DNA from: Rutpela maculata
Lineage: Eukaryota > Arthropoda > Insecta > Coleoptera > Cerambycidae
NCBI GenBank assembly: GCA_936432065.2
Contig: OW386286.2
Span: 118,991,902 to 119,055,901 of the forward strand
Length of the DNA stretch: 64,000 nt
Reading direction: 5' to 3'
The position numbers and the translations under genes were made by a program. Within the stretch, counting starts at the first letter, position 1; every line of letters starts with the position of its first letter. Positions 55,363 to 64,000 of this stretch are shown piece by piece. Under the pieces are notes generated by a model, which was not told the origin of the DNA, did not search any database, and worked only from the letters and a program-made list of their open reading frames with translations.

Positions 55363-58300
55363 AAAACTTCGATGACCTTCCTGACCTTAATTACCTGTTT
55401 AAGGATCAAGAAGTCAACCTATCTCCCCACCGATTCACTCCATTAGAATCTATCAATCAAACCAACGACGCTTTCCCTCTGCCTCGCATTAAGATTATAA
55501 TTAATAATCGAGCGGTTAACGCTTTATTGGATACAGGTTCGACAAGGAATATTATCCAACCGAAATTTTTGAACGACATTGATCAACTTACAGCTCCCCA
55601 AACTTTTGTTATGGCTTGTGGCGATGGTTTAGTAGAATCCCTCGGGACTACGACCATGAACGTTAATGTACTAGATGTACCCTTTCAGACCACGTTTCAG
55701 GTCATTCAAAATTTAAATGAAGAGCTCATTCTGGGAGCCCCGTTTTTATATGCTCACAATGTCGTATTCGATTATCAACGTAAATGTGTCTACGTCGGCA
55801 CTGAAGAGCGAATAACCGTCTTCTGGAATCAAGCGGCACATCAAGCAAGGAAGCAATGCCGGCTTCCCGAAGAACTGATCATCGGAAACGATAATTTAAA
55901 ACCTCTATTCGAGGAATTCGCTGAATTGTTCACCGCGGTGCCTACCCAAGCTACCACGGTGACAACGAAACATAAAATAAAAGTTAAAGACGACCGCCCG
56001 TTCAATATCAAACCCTACCCTATGTCTCCTACTAAGAAAAAAGTTATGTACGATCAAATTGAAGAGATGCTGAAAGCCGGGGTCATAGAACCGAGTACCG
56101 CTCAGTACAGTTCGCCTCCCATTATAATTGAAAGGCCCGGCAAGAAGCCTCGCTTCTGTATTGATTATCGTCACTTAAATGAAGTAACGGAAGACGAAGC
56201 ATCCGTCTTACCAAAGATATACGAGAGTATAAAGGATCTAGGAAACGCCAACATATTTACGGTGTTGGACCTCAAGAGCGGATATTGGCAAATCCCTCTT
56301 GAGGAGTCGTCAAAAAATTATTCTACGTTTACAACATTAGATGGAGCATCTTACCGATTTAACGTGATGCCTTTCGGATTGAAGACCGCTCCATGTACAT
56401 TCCAAAAATTTATGGCAAGAGACGTATTGACCGGCTACTTGCATCATTTCTGCAAAGTATATCTCGATGATATTATCATCTACAGTGAAAATATAGATCG
56501 GCATGTAAACCATCTGAGAGCCGTCTTTGAACGCCTACGTTTACATAATTTAAAAGTGTCACCAGAAAAATGTGTGGTAGCCACATCCAGTATAACCTAT
56601 CTCGGGCATAAGATAAATGCCAATACTACTCAACCTTTAGAAAAACATATTCTGCAGATACAGAACTATCCTGTGCCTACGACAAGGCGCCAGCTTCAGA
56701 GTTTCCTTGGCCTATGTAATTGGGTATATATCCCTAATGTTGCAATAATTACTAAGCCCTTGACCCGACTACTCTCGAAGGACTGGCGCTATAAGTGGAA
56801 TACAGAAGCCCAAGAATCCTTTATCCTACTGAAAGAGGTATTAAATAAACCTCTAGGACTGCACCGGCCAGATTTCAATAAAATGTTCATACTGCAGACG
56901 GACGCATCCTTAATAGGATTATCTGCAGTATTATATCAATTGGGGGATAATGACCAGAAGCACATCGTCTCTTATGCTAGTAATACGTTATCTCCGACGG
57001 AGAGAAAATACCATATTAATGAATTGGAATGTTTGAGCGTCGTTAATTATATAAGGAAATACAAAATATATTTGGCAGACCGTCCATTTATAGTCAAAAC
57101 CGACAATCGAGCTTTACTATGGTTAAATAAGCATAAGGACGAGAAAACGAAATTTACACGTTGGTCATTATTACTTCAGGAATACAGCTTCACAATAGAA
57201 CATTGTCCCGGCAAGGAAAATATATTGGCAGACTATTTGAGCAGAAATCCTCAAGGCCCGAACGTCGAAGCAGACGACGAAGAGGAGAGAATGTATCCAC
57301 CAAAATTCTCGTACAAGGAACGAATATCAGTGATTACCACATTGGAATTAAACGATCAGGTCAGAGAAGCGCAAACGCACTCCAGAGATATCCAAGACCA
57401 AATTGAACGATGGAATACTCTAGTGCGACAAGCCAATAAAACCGAGGCAGAGGTGAAATTCGTCAATACAAGACAAGTGATAGGCGGCACACTTTGGACA
57501 AGAGGCGAAAATGTTATAGAAAAATTATACGTACCAAAACGTATGGTCATGAGAGTAATATCTCATTTTCACGACCGACCGGAAGTAGGTCACCCCGGCC
57601 GCGACGAAACTGTTAGAATCATCTCGGGCCGCTATTATTTTAATAATTTGTCGAGACTAGTTAACAAATATTTAAATGAGTGCATTATTTGTAATTCCGT
57701 AAAAAGCAGACAGTCACAACCGAAGGCTCCTCTCAGAAGCCATGCTCCATCGCATCCGTTCGAAGTTCTAAGCGTCGATGTAATCGGACCGCTTCAGCGA
57801 ACCAAAGATGCAGATAACCGTTATATATTAATGGTAGAGGATGTATTTAGTAAGTGGGTCGAAGCCAAGGCGTTCACCCAAGTCAGTGGAAAAACAATAG
57901 CACAATTTATCGAAGAGGAACTAGTGGCGAGATATGGCGTTCCGAGGGTCATCATTTCCGACCAGGGAGGCCACTTCAATTCCGGCTTTTACGATACGTT
58001 CTGTACACGTAACAATATTGAAAGATTCTTCACAGCAGCTTACCACCAACAGGCCAATCCAATAGAAAGGAGGGTGCAAGAAGCTAAGAAGATCTTAAAA
58101 ACCTTATTATATGGTTCACCCAACGACGAGTGGGATCGACATGTTAGTCAGATGGCATATATCTTGAGAACAAGAAAAAACGCCGCTACGGGGCATACGC
58201 CCAGTTTCGTAGTGCTCGGCTATGAATTACCGCAGATTGGTGATTGGAATATGTTCGCTTATAGACAAGAACGTCGTAATCAAGCGGACGTTCCCCGCCT

Positions 58301-58901
58301 TGAAAGAGTCAAGGAGATTCGTAAAAATCAAACAAATTACCAATGGCGTTACGCGCCCAAAGTGGCGGTAACGCCGGTCGTATATAAAGTGGGAGATATG
58401 GTAATGACTAAAAGGATCAGGAAGGATCATACCTTCACACCGTCGTGGAGTGGGCCACACAAGGTTTTAAAGAAATTGTCTAATGAAGTTTACCTCATTC
58501 ACAAGGGGGTAACTTCGACGAGATTACATGTCGATGCCATCAGGCCGGCACCTAAGGGAGACCCCGATGTTGAATTGGAATTGTCTGAAGAATCAGAAGA
58601 TAGTCCGGATGAAATTCATCTTAGTGACGACGCTTCCTCATCAGACAATGAGATCGCGCCCAGGTCAGAGCGACGTAGCGATACCACACTAGTTCAAATC
58701 AATGTTCCCGCAAGTGCTCAAGATGAGCCGGATGTAATAAGTCGAGATCCCGAAGATGCTCGAGATGAGCCAGATATAGAAGAGTCACCTCTAGATATTT
58801 CTGAGGTCGAGGCTAATAGCCGTTTTCGCTTTTTTTTTATATTTTTTCTCAAAATTCTAAGTGGCGATTTTGACCTATATGCGGTCGAATCGAAGATTTA
58901 A
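55359..58901 (+). CDS. Gypsy C Pol: protease, RT, RNase H, integrase
   Basis: 1180 codons counted from the frameshift site; there is no need for its own ATG. Protease DTG is at residues 58-60 with ILGAPFLY later. RT shows RFCIDYRHLNEV, FTVLDLKSGYWQIPL, MPFGLKTAPCTFQKFM and YLDD at about 368. RNase H shows LQTDASLIGLSAVL, INELECLSVV, KTDNRALLWL and ENILADYLSRNP. Integrase shows the finger (HFHDRPEVGHPGRDE, CIICNSV), core (VDVIGP, ISDQGGHF, ANPIERRV) and the C-terminal GPHKVLKKLSNEVYLI region, followed by an acidic tail rich in E/D/S. All catalytic residues I look for are present and no frame break is seen. Domain order protease-RT-RH-IN is Ty3/gypsy. The IN motif has NPIER where NGxxER is usual. 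Confidence 0.95.
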   Translation, partial: LKNFDDLPDLNYLFKDQEVNLSPHRFTPLESINQTNDAFPLPRIKIIINNRAVNALLDTGSTRNIIQPKFLNDIDQLTAPQTFVMACGDGLVESLGTTTMNVNVLDVPFQTTFQVIQNLNEELILGAPFLYAHNVVFDYQRKCVYVGTEERITVFWNQAAHQARKQCRLPEELIIGNDNLKPLFEEFAELFTAVPTQATTVTTKHKIKVKDDRPFNIKPYPMSPTKKKVMYDQIEEMLKAGVIEPSTAQYSSPPIIIERPGKKPRFCIDYRHLNEVTEDEASVLPKIYESIKDLGNANIFTVLDLKSGYWQIPLEESSKNYSTFTTLDGASYRFNVMPFGLKTAPCTFQKFMARDVLTGYLHHFCKVYLDDIIIYSENIDRHVNHLRAVFERLRLHNLKVSPEKCVVATSSITYLGHKINANTTQPLEKHILQIQNYPVPTTRRQLQSFLGLCNWVYIPNVAIITKPLTRLLSKDWRYKWNTEAQESFILLKEVLNKPLGLHRPDFNKMFILQTDASLIGLSAVLYQLGDNDQKHIVSYASNTLSPTERKYHINELECLSVVNYIRKYKIYLADRPFIVKTDNRALLWLNKHKDEKTKFTRWSLLLQEYSFTIEHCPGKENILADYLSRNPQGPNVEADDEEERMYPPKFSYKERISVITTLELNDQVREAQTHSRDIQDQIERWNTLVRQANKTEAEVKFVNTRQVIGGTLWTRGENVIEKLYVPKRMVMRVISHFHDRPEVGHPGRDETVRIISGRYYFNNLSRLVNKYLNECIICNSVKSRQSQPKAPLRSHAPSHPFEVLSVDVIGPLQRTKDADNRYILMVEDVFSKWVEAKAFTQVSGKTIAQFIEEELVARYGVPRVIISDQGGHFNSGFYDTFCTRNNIERFFTAAYHQQANPIERRVQEAKKILKTLLYGSPNDEWDRHVSQMAYILRTRKNAATGHTPSFVVLGYELPQIGDWNMFAYRQERRNQADVPRLERVKEIRKNQTNYQWRYAPKVAVTPVVYKVGDMVMTKRIRKDHTFTPSWSGPHKVLKKLSNEVYLIHKGVTSTRLHVDAIRPAPKGDPDVELELSEESEDSPDEIHLSDDASSSDNEIAPRSERRSDTTLVQINVPASAQDEPDVISRDPEDARDEPDIEESPLDISEVEANSRFRFFFIFFLKILSGDFDLYAVESKI

Positions 58902-59981
58902 AGTCTACTCCATCAGCAGACATGGAAAGACGGCGAACCCGACGCAAGAGCGCGATCCGGTAAGCCTAGCTTCTCAAGAGCGAGAGCCGCCAAGTTCGAG
59001 TAATGGACGTAGGCATAAGTACGAATCAGTACGAGTTTCGGAAGCTGTTTTTCTTATGCAAGAAGACAACTTCTATTTTAATCATTTTAAGTCAACAAAA
59101 TTAACGTATACCTCAAATGGAAACTACGAGTTTCAGAAGCCGTCCTTCGCTCAAGAAGACGCTTCAATTTTTTTTATACTTTTTTCACAAGTCGTGATGA
59201 CCGCACGAGTATCGTAAGCCGATTTAATCTACCTTACGAAGTAGAAACTACGAGACGAGTTTCAGAAGCCGTTCTTCGCTCAAGAAGACGCTTCAATTTT
59301 TTTTTTTTTTTATTTTTTTATACTTTTTTTACAAAGTAGTGATGACCGCACGAGTATCGTAAGCCGATTCAATCTACCTTACGAAGAACCAATTTCTAAC
59401 CATTATAAGTTAACAAAATTCATGTTAGAAAAATATTTCATTAAAAACAACACATTGTGTTTGTTAGTCGACGCGTTCCAGTCGACGACTTGCTAAAAAG
59501 TCAATCTAGTTGCAGAACTGCATTTTCCATGTGCAAAAATGGAAAGATGACCCAGCCTGTCGCAAGGGCGCGGCATGGTGAAGTCTGGAACTCAAAGGCG
59601 AGGACCGTCCAAGCTGCGGCATGGAGATATAGACAGCCTCTTCTAGAAAGGACCGAAGTTAAGCAAGAGCGAGACCAGGGCAAAAAAGCGAGTGCAACGA
59701 ATTAGTGAGAGTGGACGCTAATCAAAATTGTGCTACGCTTCGCTTCGCTTCGCACCTCGACGCGGGTGTAATTAAGTTGATAAAAATGTTGTATCAACTT
59801 GTCGTATTGTTTAAAAAATGTATTTATTTTTAAGTTAGATAGGCGAATCAGCCGTCTGCCCCAATTAAGGCCGTTATTTTTAAAACATCTGTACCATAGG
59901 TCAGACCGTCAAATGAAGGCATACAGACATACAAGTGAATATGGAAATTAAAGGCAATCGATGAGTAGAAAAGATTCAACC
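58902..59981. other. Gypsy C region between pol and the PPT
   Basis: About 1.1 kb with no env recognised: frames at 58861-59217 and 59457-59705 lack a signal peptide, a convincing transmembrane segment and any domain. It contains the tandem repeat at 59120-59385 and a small ttcgc run near 59740. Confidence 0.7.
59120..59385. repeat. Two tandem units of about 130 bp after pol
   Basis: Each has gagtttcagaagccgt, cgctcaagaagacgcttc, a T-run, gatgaccgcacgagtatcgt and tctaccttacgaag. T-run lengths differ. Confidence 0.85.
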
Positions 59982-59993
59982 AAAGGAGGGGAG
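59982..59993 (+). promoter_or_regulatory. Gypsy C polypurine tract
   Basis: aaaggaggggag directly before the 3' LTR start tgttgtag. Confidence 0.88.
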
Positions 59994-62017
59994 TGTTGTA
60001 GAACTCTCCAAAATCGTCCTAAGTTGAAGACATAATCAAAATTCGACTTAGGCAAAAATTTCATTTAAAGACATTTTTGGGAGTCTGCAGAGGCGCAGAT
60101 CAGTCCACAAGGACCGTTTTGGGTTCTATAAGGCGTTGGAAATGACCAGGCGAAAATTCGAAGAAACATCGAATTTTCACTTAGGAAAAATGTTTTTGGT
60201 TCAGAATATCAGAGTAGAAGTATATAATGACAAAGATTTATGAATAGTATACTTTTTGAAAGGTACCATAAATTGGACTTTGAAAAATAATATTTTTGGA
60301 AGGGCGTCAAAATTTGGCCCAGGAATCGATTTATCGAAAGTACGCCAAAGTTTCACTTGCAGACTAATTTTTCAAAACTGCGTTGAAATTTGGCTTGAAG
60401 ATCGATTTTTCAAAAGTACGCCAAAATTTCACCCGCAGATTAACTTTTCAAAAGTACCTTGAAATTTGGCTTGAAAATCAATTTTTCAAAAGTACGCCAA
60501 AATTTCACCCGCGGATTAACTTTTCAAAAGTACCTTGAAATTTGGCTTGAAAATCGATTTTTCAAAAGTACGCCAAAATTTCACCCGCAGATTAGTTTTT
60601 CAAAAGTACCTTGAAATTTGGCTCGAAAATCGATTTTTCAAAAGTACGCTAAAATTGGTCTTAAACTGGATTTTTCAAAAGTACCACGAAGTCAGTTTAA
60701 AAAGTACCACGAAAATATACTTTAAATTATTTTTTATTTTTTATTCCTCAACCGAAGACATTGACCTTTGAGGTACGATCATTGAAAGTACAATTCTAAA
60801 GTATGAGCAAAAAATTTTAAAGATGCACTGCATCCAAAAGGCAAAATAGAAGATTTTGTCAAAGCCGGCGTAGTGCCGATAAGCAAAAATTGATAAAAAT
60901 CAATGCACATGTACAAGGCCGGTTTCTCGCATGGAAAGAGTTTGGATTGACCCAGCGGCTCACAATTTGGTCGAGCGCGTTGAGTAGTCCAGACAAAGCG
61001 ATGGTAGAAAAGCCAATAACGGGGCTTTTCAAATGACAAAGTTATAGAGGAAAACGCCTTGTGCATAAAAATCAAAAAATTCAATTTTGCCTAATAGTCG
61101 CTCGAAGGTGAGACGCTGCCAAATCGATATTATTAATCGACTGTGATAAGGGTTAGTAAGTCGTGGACTGATCGAACGCCACTCAACTTATGCAGTAATA
61201 AGTCCTCTGAATGTGTTTGAGTACGTGAATTTCCACGATACAAGAACTTTAAAGCTAGGTAGTCTCTAGCGAAACTAAATTCATTTAGTAAAACTTTTTT
61301 AAGTTAATTTCAGTCAGCCTTAATTATTCATTTACCCAGAGTCTGAAATGATTCTAAAAGCTCGCATTTTAATTCTGAGCAGGTACGTATGAATCTTTTC
61401 TACCTAATCGATCGTTAGCGCGAGCGCTCTCGCTTGTATGGTCTGAAAGTCACTACCTTGATTGGGGAAGGCACGATTCTTTCTTGAGAATTTTGTATAA
61501 CCAATTCTGTTAAATAAACGGATTCTTTGAACTAATGTTTCTTAATTGATCTTGAGGCCTGTTGACGGTCTATAATCCCTGGAACTTTCGTATAGAAAAC
61601 CGGATGTGTCGAGTTAATTCGCATTAACGTTCGACCTTCTGGTTGTTTTACGGAGGTTCGATAGGGATTTTTTTATGCGTTTTTTGAGAAATATATTCCG
61701 TTATTAATGGACCAAAACGTGATTTTCGCGTACCAAAACTAATCCCTCCGCAGAGAAATTCTTCGGTTGGGATTTTTTTATGCAAAAATTCAGGAAATTA
61801 AGAGGTGCCTAAACCCCTAACGAGGGAATTCGGGTCCAGAGAGAGCGTAGTTTCCGATCTGTGGTAGTGCAGCCTTGGTCCCGCTTTTCGGCTACCGAAG
61901 TCATCTTATCTCGAACCCGCCTGGGAGGTAGAAGAACGGGGTAATACGCGACTGGCGCCCCCTGAGAAATAAATTGGTGTCGCGTCATTTTGACGCCCGG
62001 TAGTGCGTTCTTCTACA
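59994..62017 (+). repeat. Gypsy C 3' LTR (2024 bp)
   Basis: Same as 52194-54213 apart from an extra AAAG at about 60935-60938. Confidence 0.95.
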
Positions 62018-62275
62018 TTACCAAGGTCAAATATGCGTTCATTAATTCGTCATTTTGTAATTATTTCGGGGAAAGTATTCTTAAAAACGAACCAACAGAA
62101 TTCAGATTTGATTTAATTATTGAAACTAGTTAACTTAAATCTGTTACGTACCATATCTTATATTTGAATACTAAATGAAATTAAGTTTCCAAAGTTTTCT
62201 CCTCTGAATTATTAAACGTGAATGTACCCGTCAATCGTCCGTAATTAATCTGTAATGATTTTATATTACTTCCAC
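62018..62275. other. Flanking sequence between gypsy C and family F
   Basis: AT-rich; begins with the second TTAC duplicate. No features seen. Confidence 0.5.
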
Positions 62276-63854
62276 GTCCAGTGGAAGTATAGTAACGACA
62301 AAAAAATTTTTAAAAATTTTTATTGTCCAAATAGGCTTAAAATGTCATGAAACGTCGAGATTTTAAGTTTAAGCGAAAACAAAATTTCTGTCTGTCTGTC
62401 GGCCTGTCTGTCGGTCTGTCTGTCGGTCTGTCTGTCTGTCGGTCTGTCTGTCGGTCTGTCTGTCGGTCTGTCTGTCGGTCTGCCTGTCTGTAACTTTTTT
62501 TGTGCGCACGTTTACTCTGAAACCGTTTAAGATATTGACTTGAAATTTGGTACACATATGTACTTTAACGAGATCTAGAACTGGATTATATTTTCGTCTT
62601 GTTCCGTCGAAGGGTTGGGGGGTAAATTGGGGTAAATTTGGGGTAAATGGGTAAATGAAGCAGGTAGGAGTCCATGAAATTGGTATTTAGTATATACAAG
62701 AGAAGCTGAGGTCTCAAAAAAATTTTTGGCATTAGCCACCCCTATTACCACCCCCACCTCTTTATTAAAGGGGATGAAAAAAAAATGTGATTTAGTGCAT
62801 GTACAGGAACCAGAAACCTCAAAATATTTTTTTACTTCATCCTCCCCCCATGACCACCCCCCTATCACCACCCCCACCCCACTACCGATGTGGGGTATCG
62901 TTTTATGGGTTTTTGGGGTAGAGGATTTCAAATATTATATTATTAAAGTTCCATAAACAATTATTTTCACATACAAAATTTCTTCGTTGTGAGTGACTCG
63001 GATAGAGAATCTGGATGTGGAAGTAGTGATTCCTTGGGCAGCGGTTTTTTTAATGGAACTCAAATATTCAAATAAAATGTGATACGTAATAGAATAAATA
63101 TATTTAGCCTAAAGAAAAGTTAAAAATCTGCATATTATTTGCTACAATAAAAGATTACTTGCTTAGAAAAAAACCGCTGCCCAAGAAATCACTACTTCCA
63201 CATCCAGATTCTCTATCCAAGTCACTCACAACGAAAAAACTTTGTATGTGAAAATAAGTGTTTATGGAACTTTAATAATATAATATTTGAAATCCCATAA
63301 GAACCCATAAAACGATACCCCACATCGGTAGTGGGGTGGGGGTGGTGATAGGGGGGTGGTAGTGGGGGGTGGATGAAGTAAAAAATATTTTGAGGTTTCT
63401 GGTTCCTGTACATAAACTAAATCACATTTTTTTTTTCATCCCCTTTAATAAGGAGGTGGGGGTGGTAATGGGGGTGGCTAATGCCAAAAATTTTTTTGAG
63501 ACCTTAGCTTCTCTTGTATATACTAAATACCAATTTCATGGACTCTTACCTGCTTGATTTACCCATTTACCCCAAATTTACCCCAATTTACCCCCCAACC
63601 CTTCGACGGAACAAGATGAAAATATAATCTAGTTCTAGATCTTGTTAAAATACATATGTGTTCCAAATTTCAAGTCAATATCTTAAACGGTTCCAGAGTA
63701 AACGTGCGCACAAAAAAAAGTTACAGACAGACAAATTTTTTTTTCGCTCAAACTTAAAATTTCGACGTTTCATGACATTTTAAGCCTATTTAGACAATAA
63801 AAATTTTTAAAAATTTGTTTGTCGTTACTATACTTCCACTGGACGTGGAAGTAA
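62276..63854. mobile_element. Foldback family F, intact copy (1579 bp)
   Basis: Two inverted arms: 62276-63050 (hairpin acttccacgtccagtggaag, (CTGT)n at 62386-62490, cgttccgtcgaagggttgg-like block, C-rich block, gattccttgggcagcgg) and 63164-63854 (same, inverted, with the CTGT tract shrunk to about 3 units near 63725). The loop is about 115 bp. No ORF beyond simple-repeat frames. No target duplication longer than 2 bp was found. Confidence 0.85.
62386..62490. repeat. (CTGT)n / (CTGTCGGT)n microsatellite
   Basis: Alternating ctgt and cggt units in the left arm of family F; compare 10597-10700. Confidence 0.95.
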
Positions 63855-64000
63855 TTTGCCGAAATATACCAATATTAGTTTGACGTTTTGCTAGTAGATG
63901 CCGCGACAGAAGTCGTTCGAAGTGGTAACACTACTATAATAATACTAGAAAAACAGTATGAGCAGGGTCGGACTTATTTTTCATTTCTCTAGTGTTTGAA

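Larger units (their letters stand above)
52194..62017 (+). mobile_element. Gypsy C: complete Ty3/gypsy LTR retrotransposon, 9.8 kb
   Basis: LTRs 52194-54213 and 59994-62017, PBS at 54214, gag, pol in the -1 frame, PPT before the 3' LTR, and TTAC on both sides (52190-52193, 62018-62021). Row-by-row reading shows the LTRs equal except for a 4-bp insertion at about 60935 in the 3' copy, so the insertion is very recent. Both coding frames are open. It may be active. Confidence 0.95.

Noticed and set aside
58861..59705. Possible env gene after gypsy C pol
   Set aside because: The two frames have no signal peptide, fusion-peptide-like or transmembrane region, and overlap a tandem repeat.

Overview
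This is an AT-rich eukaryotic window with no recognisable intact host gene. The TE mix (Ty3/gypsy LTR elements, CR1/Jockey-type LINEs with microsatellite-like tails, hAT and Tc1/mariner-like MITEs, Helentron-like ends with an OTU domain, foldback elements) points to an arthropod, most probably an insect with a TE-rich genome. The species cannot be named from the sequence alone. No rRNA, tRNA or CRISPR array was seen.

Layout. 1-10.4 kb: a decayed gypsy pol on + (about 790-2740), the 3' end of a LINE on - (2745-3250), a palindrome-rich DNA element (4377-5794) inside a tandemly duplicated repeat, one copy of an interspersed repeat (6265-6783), and a Helitron-like end (9619-9844). 10.5-18 kb: a foldback family carrying (CTGT)n whose left arm is split by a 3.4 kb LINE (10934-14313), a TA-flanked MITE (15162-15873), a 78-bp perfect tandem duplication, and a 560-bp palindrome. 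18-22 kb: an uncharacterised zinc-binding pseudogene on - (19919 down to about 18350) split by a 491-bp LINE fragment with a 6-bp target duplication, a second copy of the 6.3 kb repeat, and an OTU-domain Helentron remnant on -.

22-52 kb is one nest. A gypsy element on the - strand (gypsy B, outer ends 21969 and 52162, TSD ATAT) carries gag and an in-frame-deleted pol. Its 5' LTR is split at an 8-bp site, CCCCTAGG, present on both sides of a 25.8 kb insertion (25625-51458) with hAT-type YARNG termini, inverted end regions and AGTACT-rich subterminal sequence. Inside that giant element sit a nearly complete CR1-type LINE (26231-30848), a 0.7 kb foldback (31134-31819), two closely similar palindromic elements of 6.1 and 6.8 kb (34538-40682 and 42500-49256) whose arms are about 600-bp tandem units, and a 253-bp hAT MITE. 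A further hAT MITE (51745-52032, perfect 8-bp TSD) sits in the gypsy B LTR.

52-62 kb is a complete, apparently young gypsy element (gypsy C, 52194-62017, TSD TTAC) with 2.02 kb LTRs that differ, as far as I could see, by one 4-bp indel. It has a tRNA-Lys-type PBS, gag, and pol in the -1 frame behind a T TTA AAT heptamer. 62-64 kb holds an intact 1.58 kb copy of the (CTGT)n foldback.

Functionally the window is a stack of insertions whose order can be read from target-site duplications. The most unusual points are the giant hAT-like insertion, the two tandem-unit palindromes within it, and two candidate -1 frameshift heptamers, one of them in a non-LTR retrotransposon.
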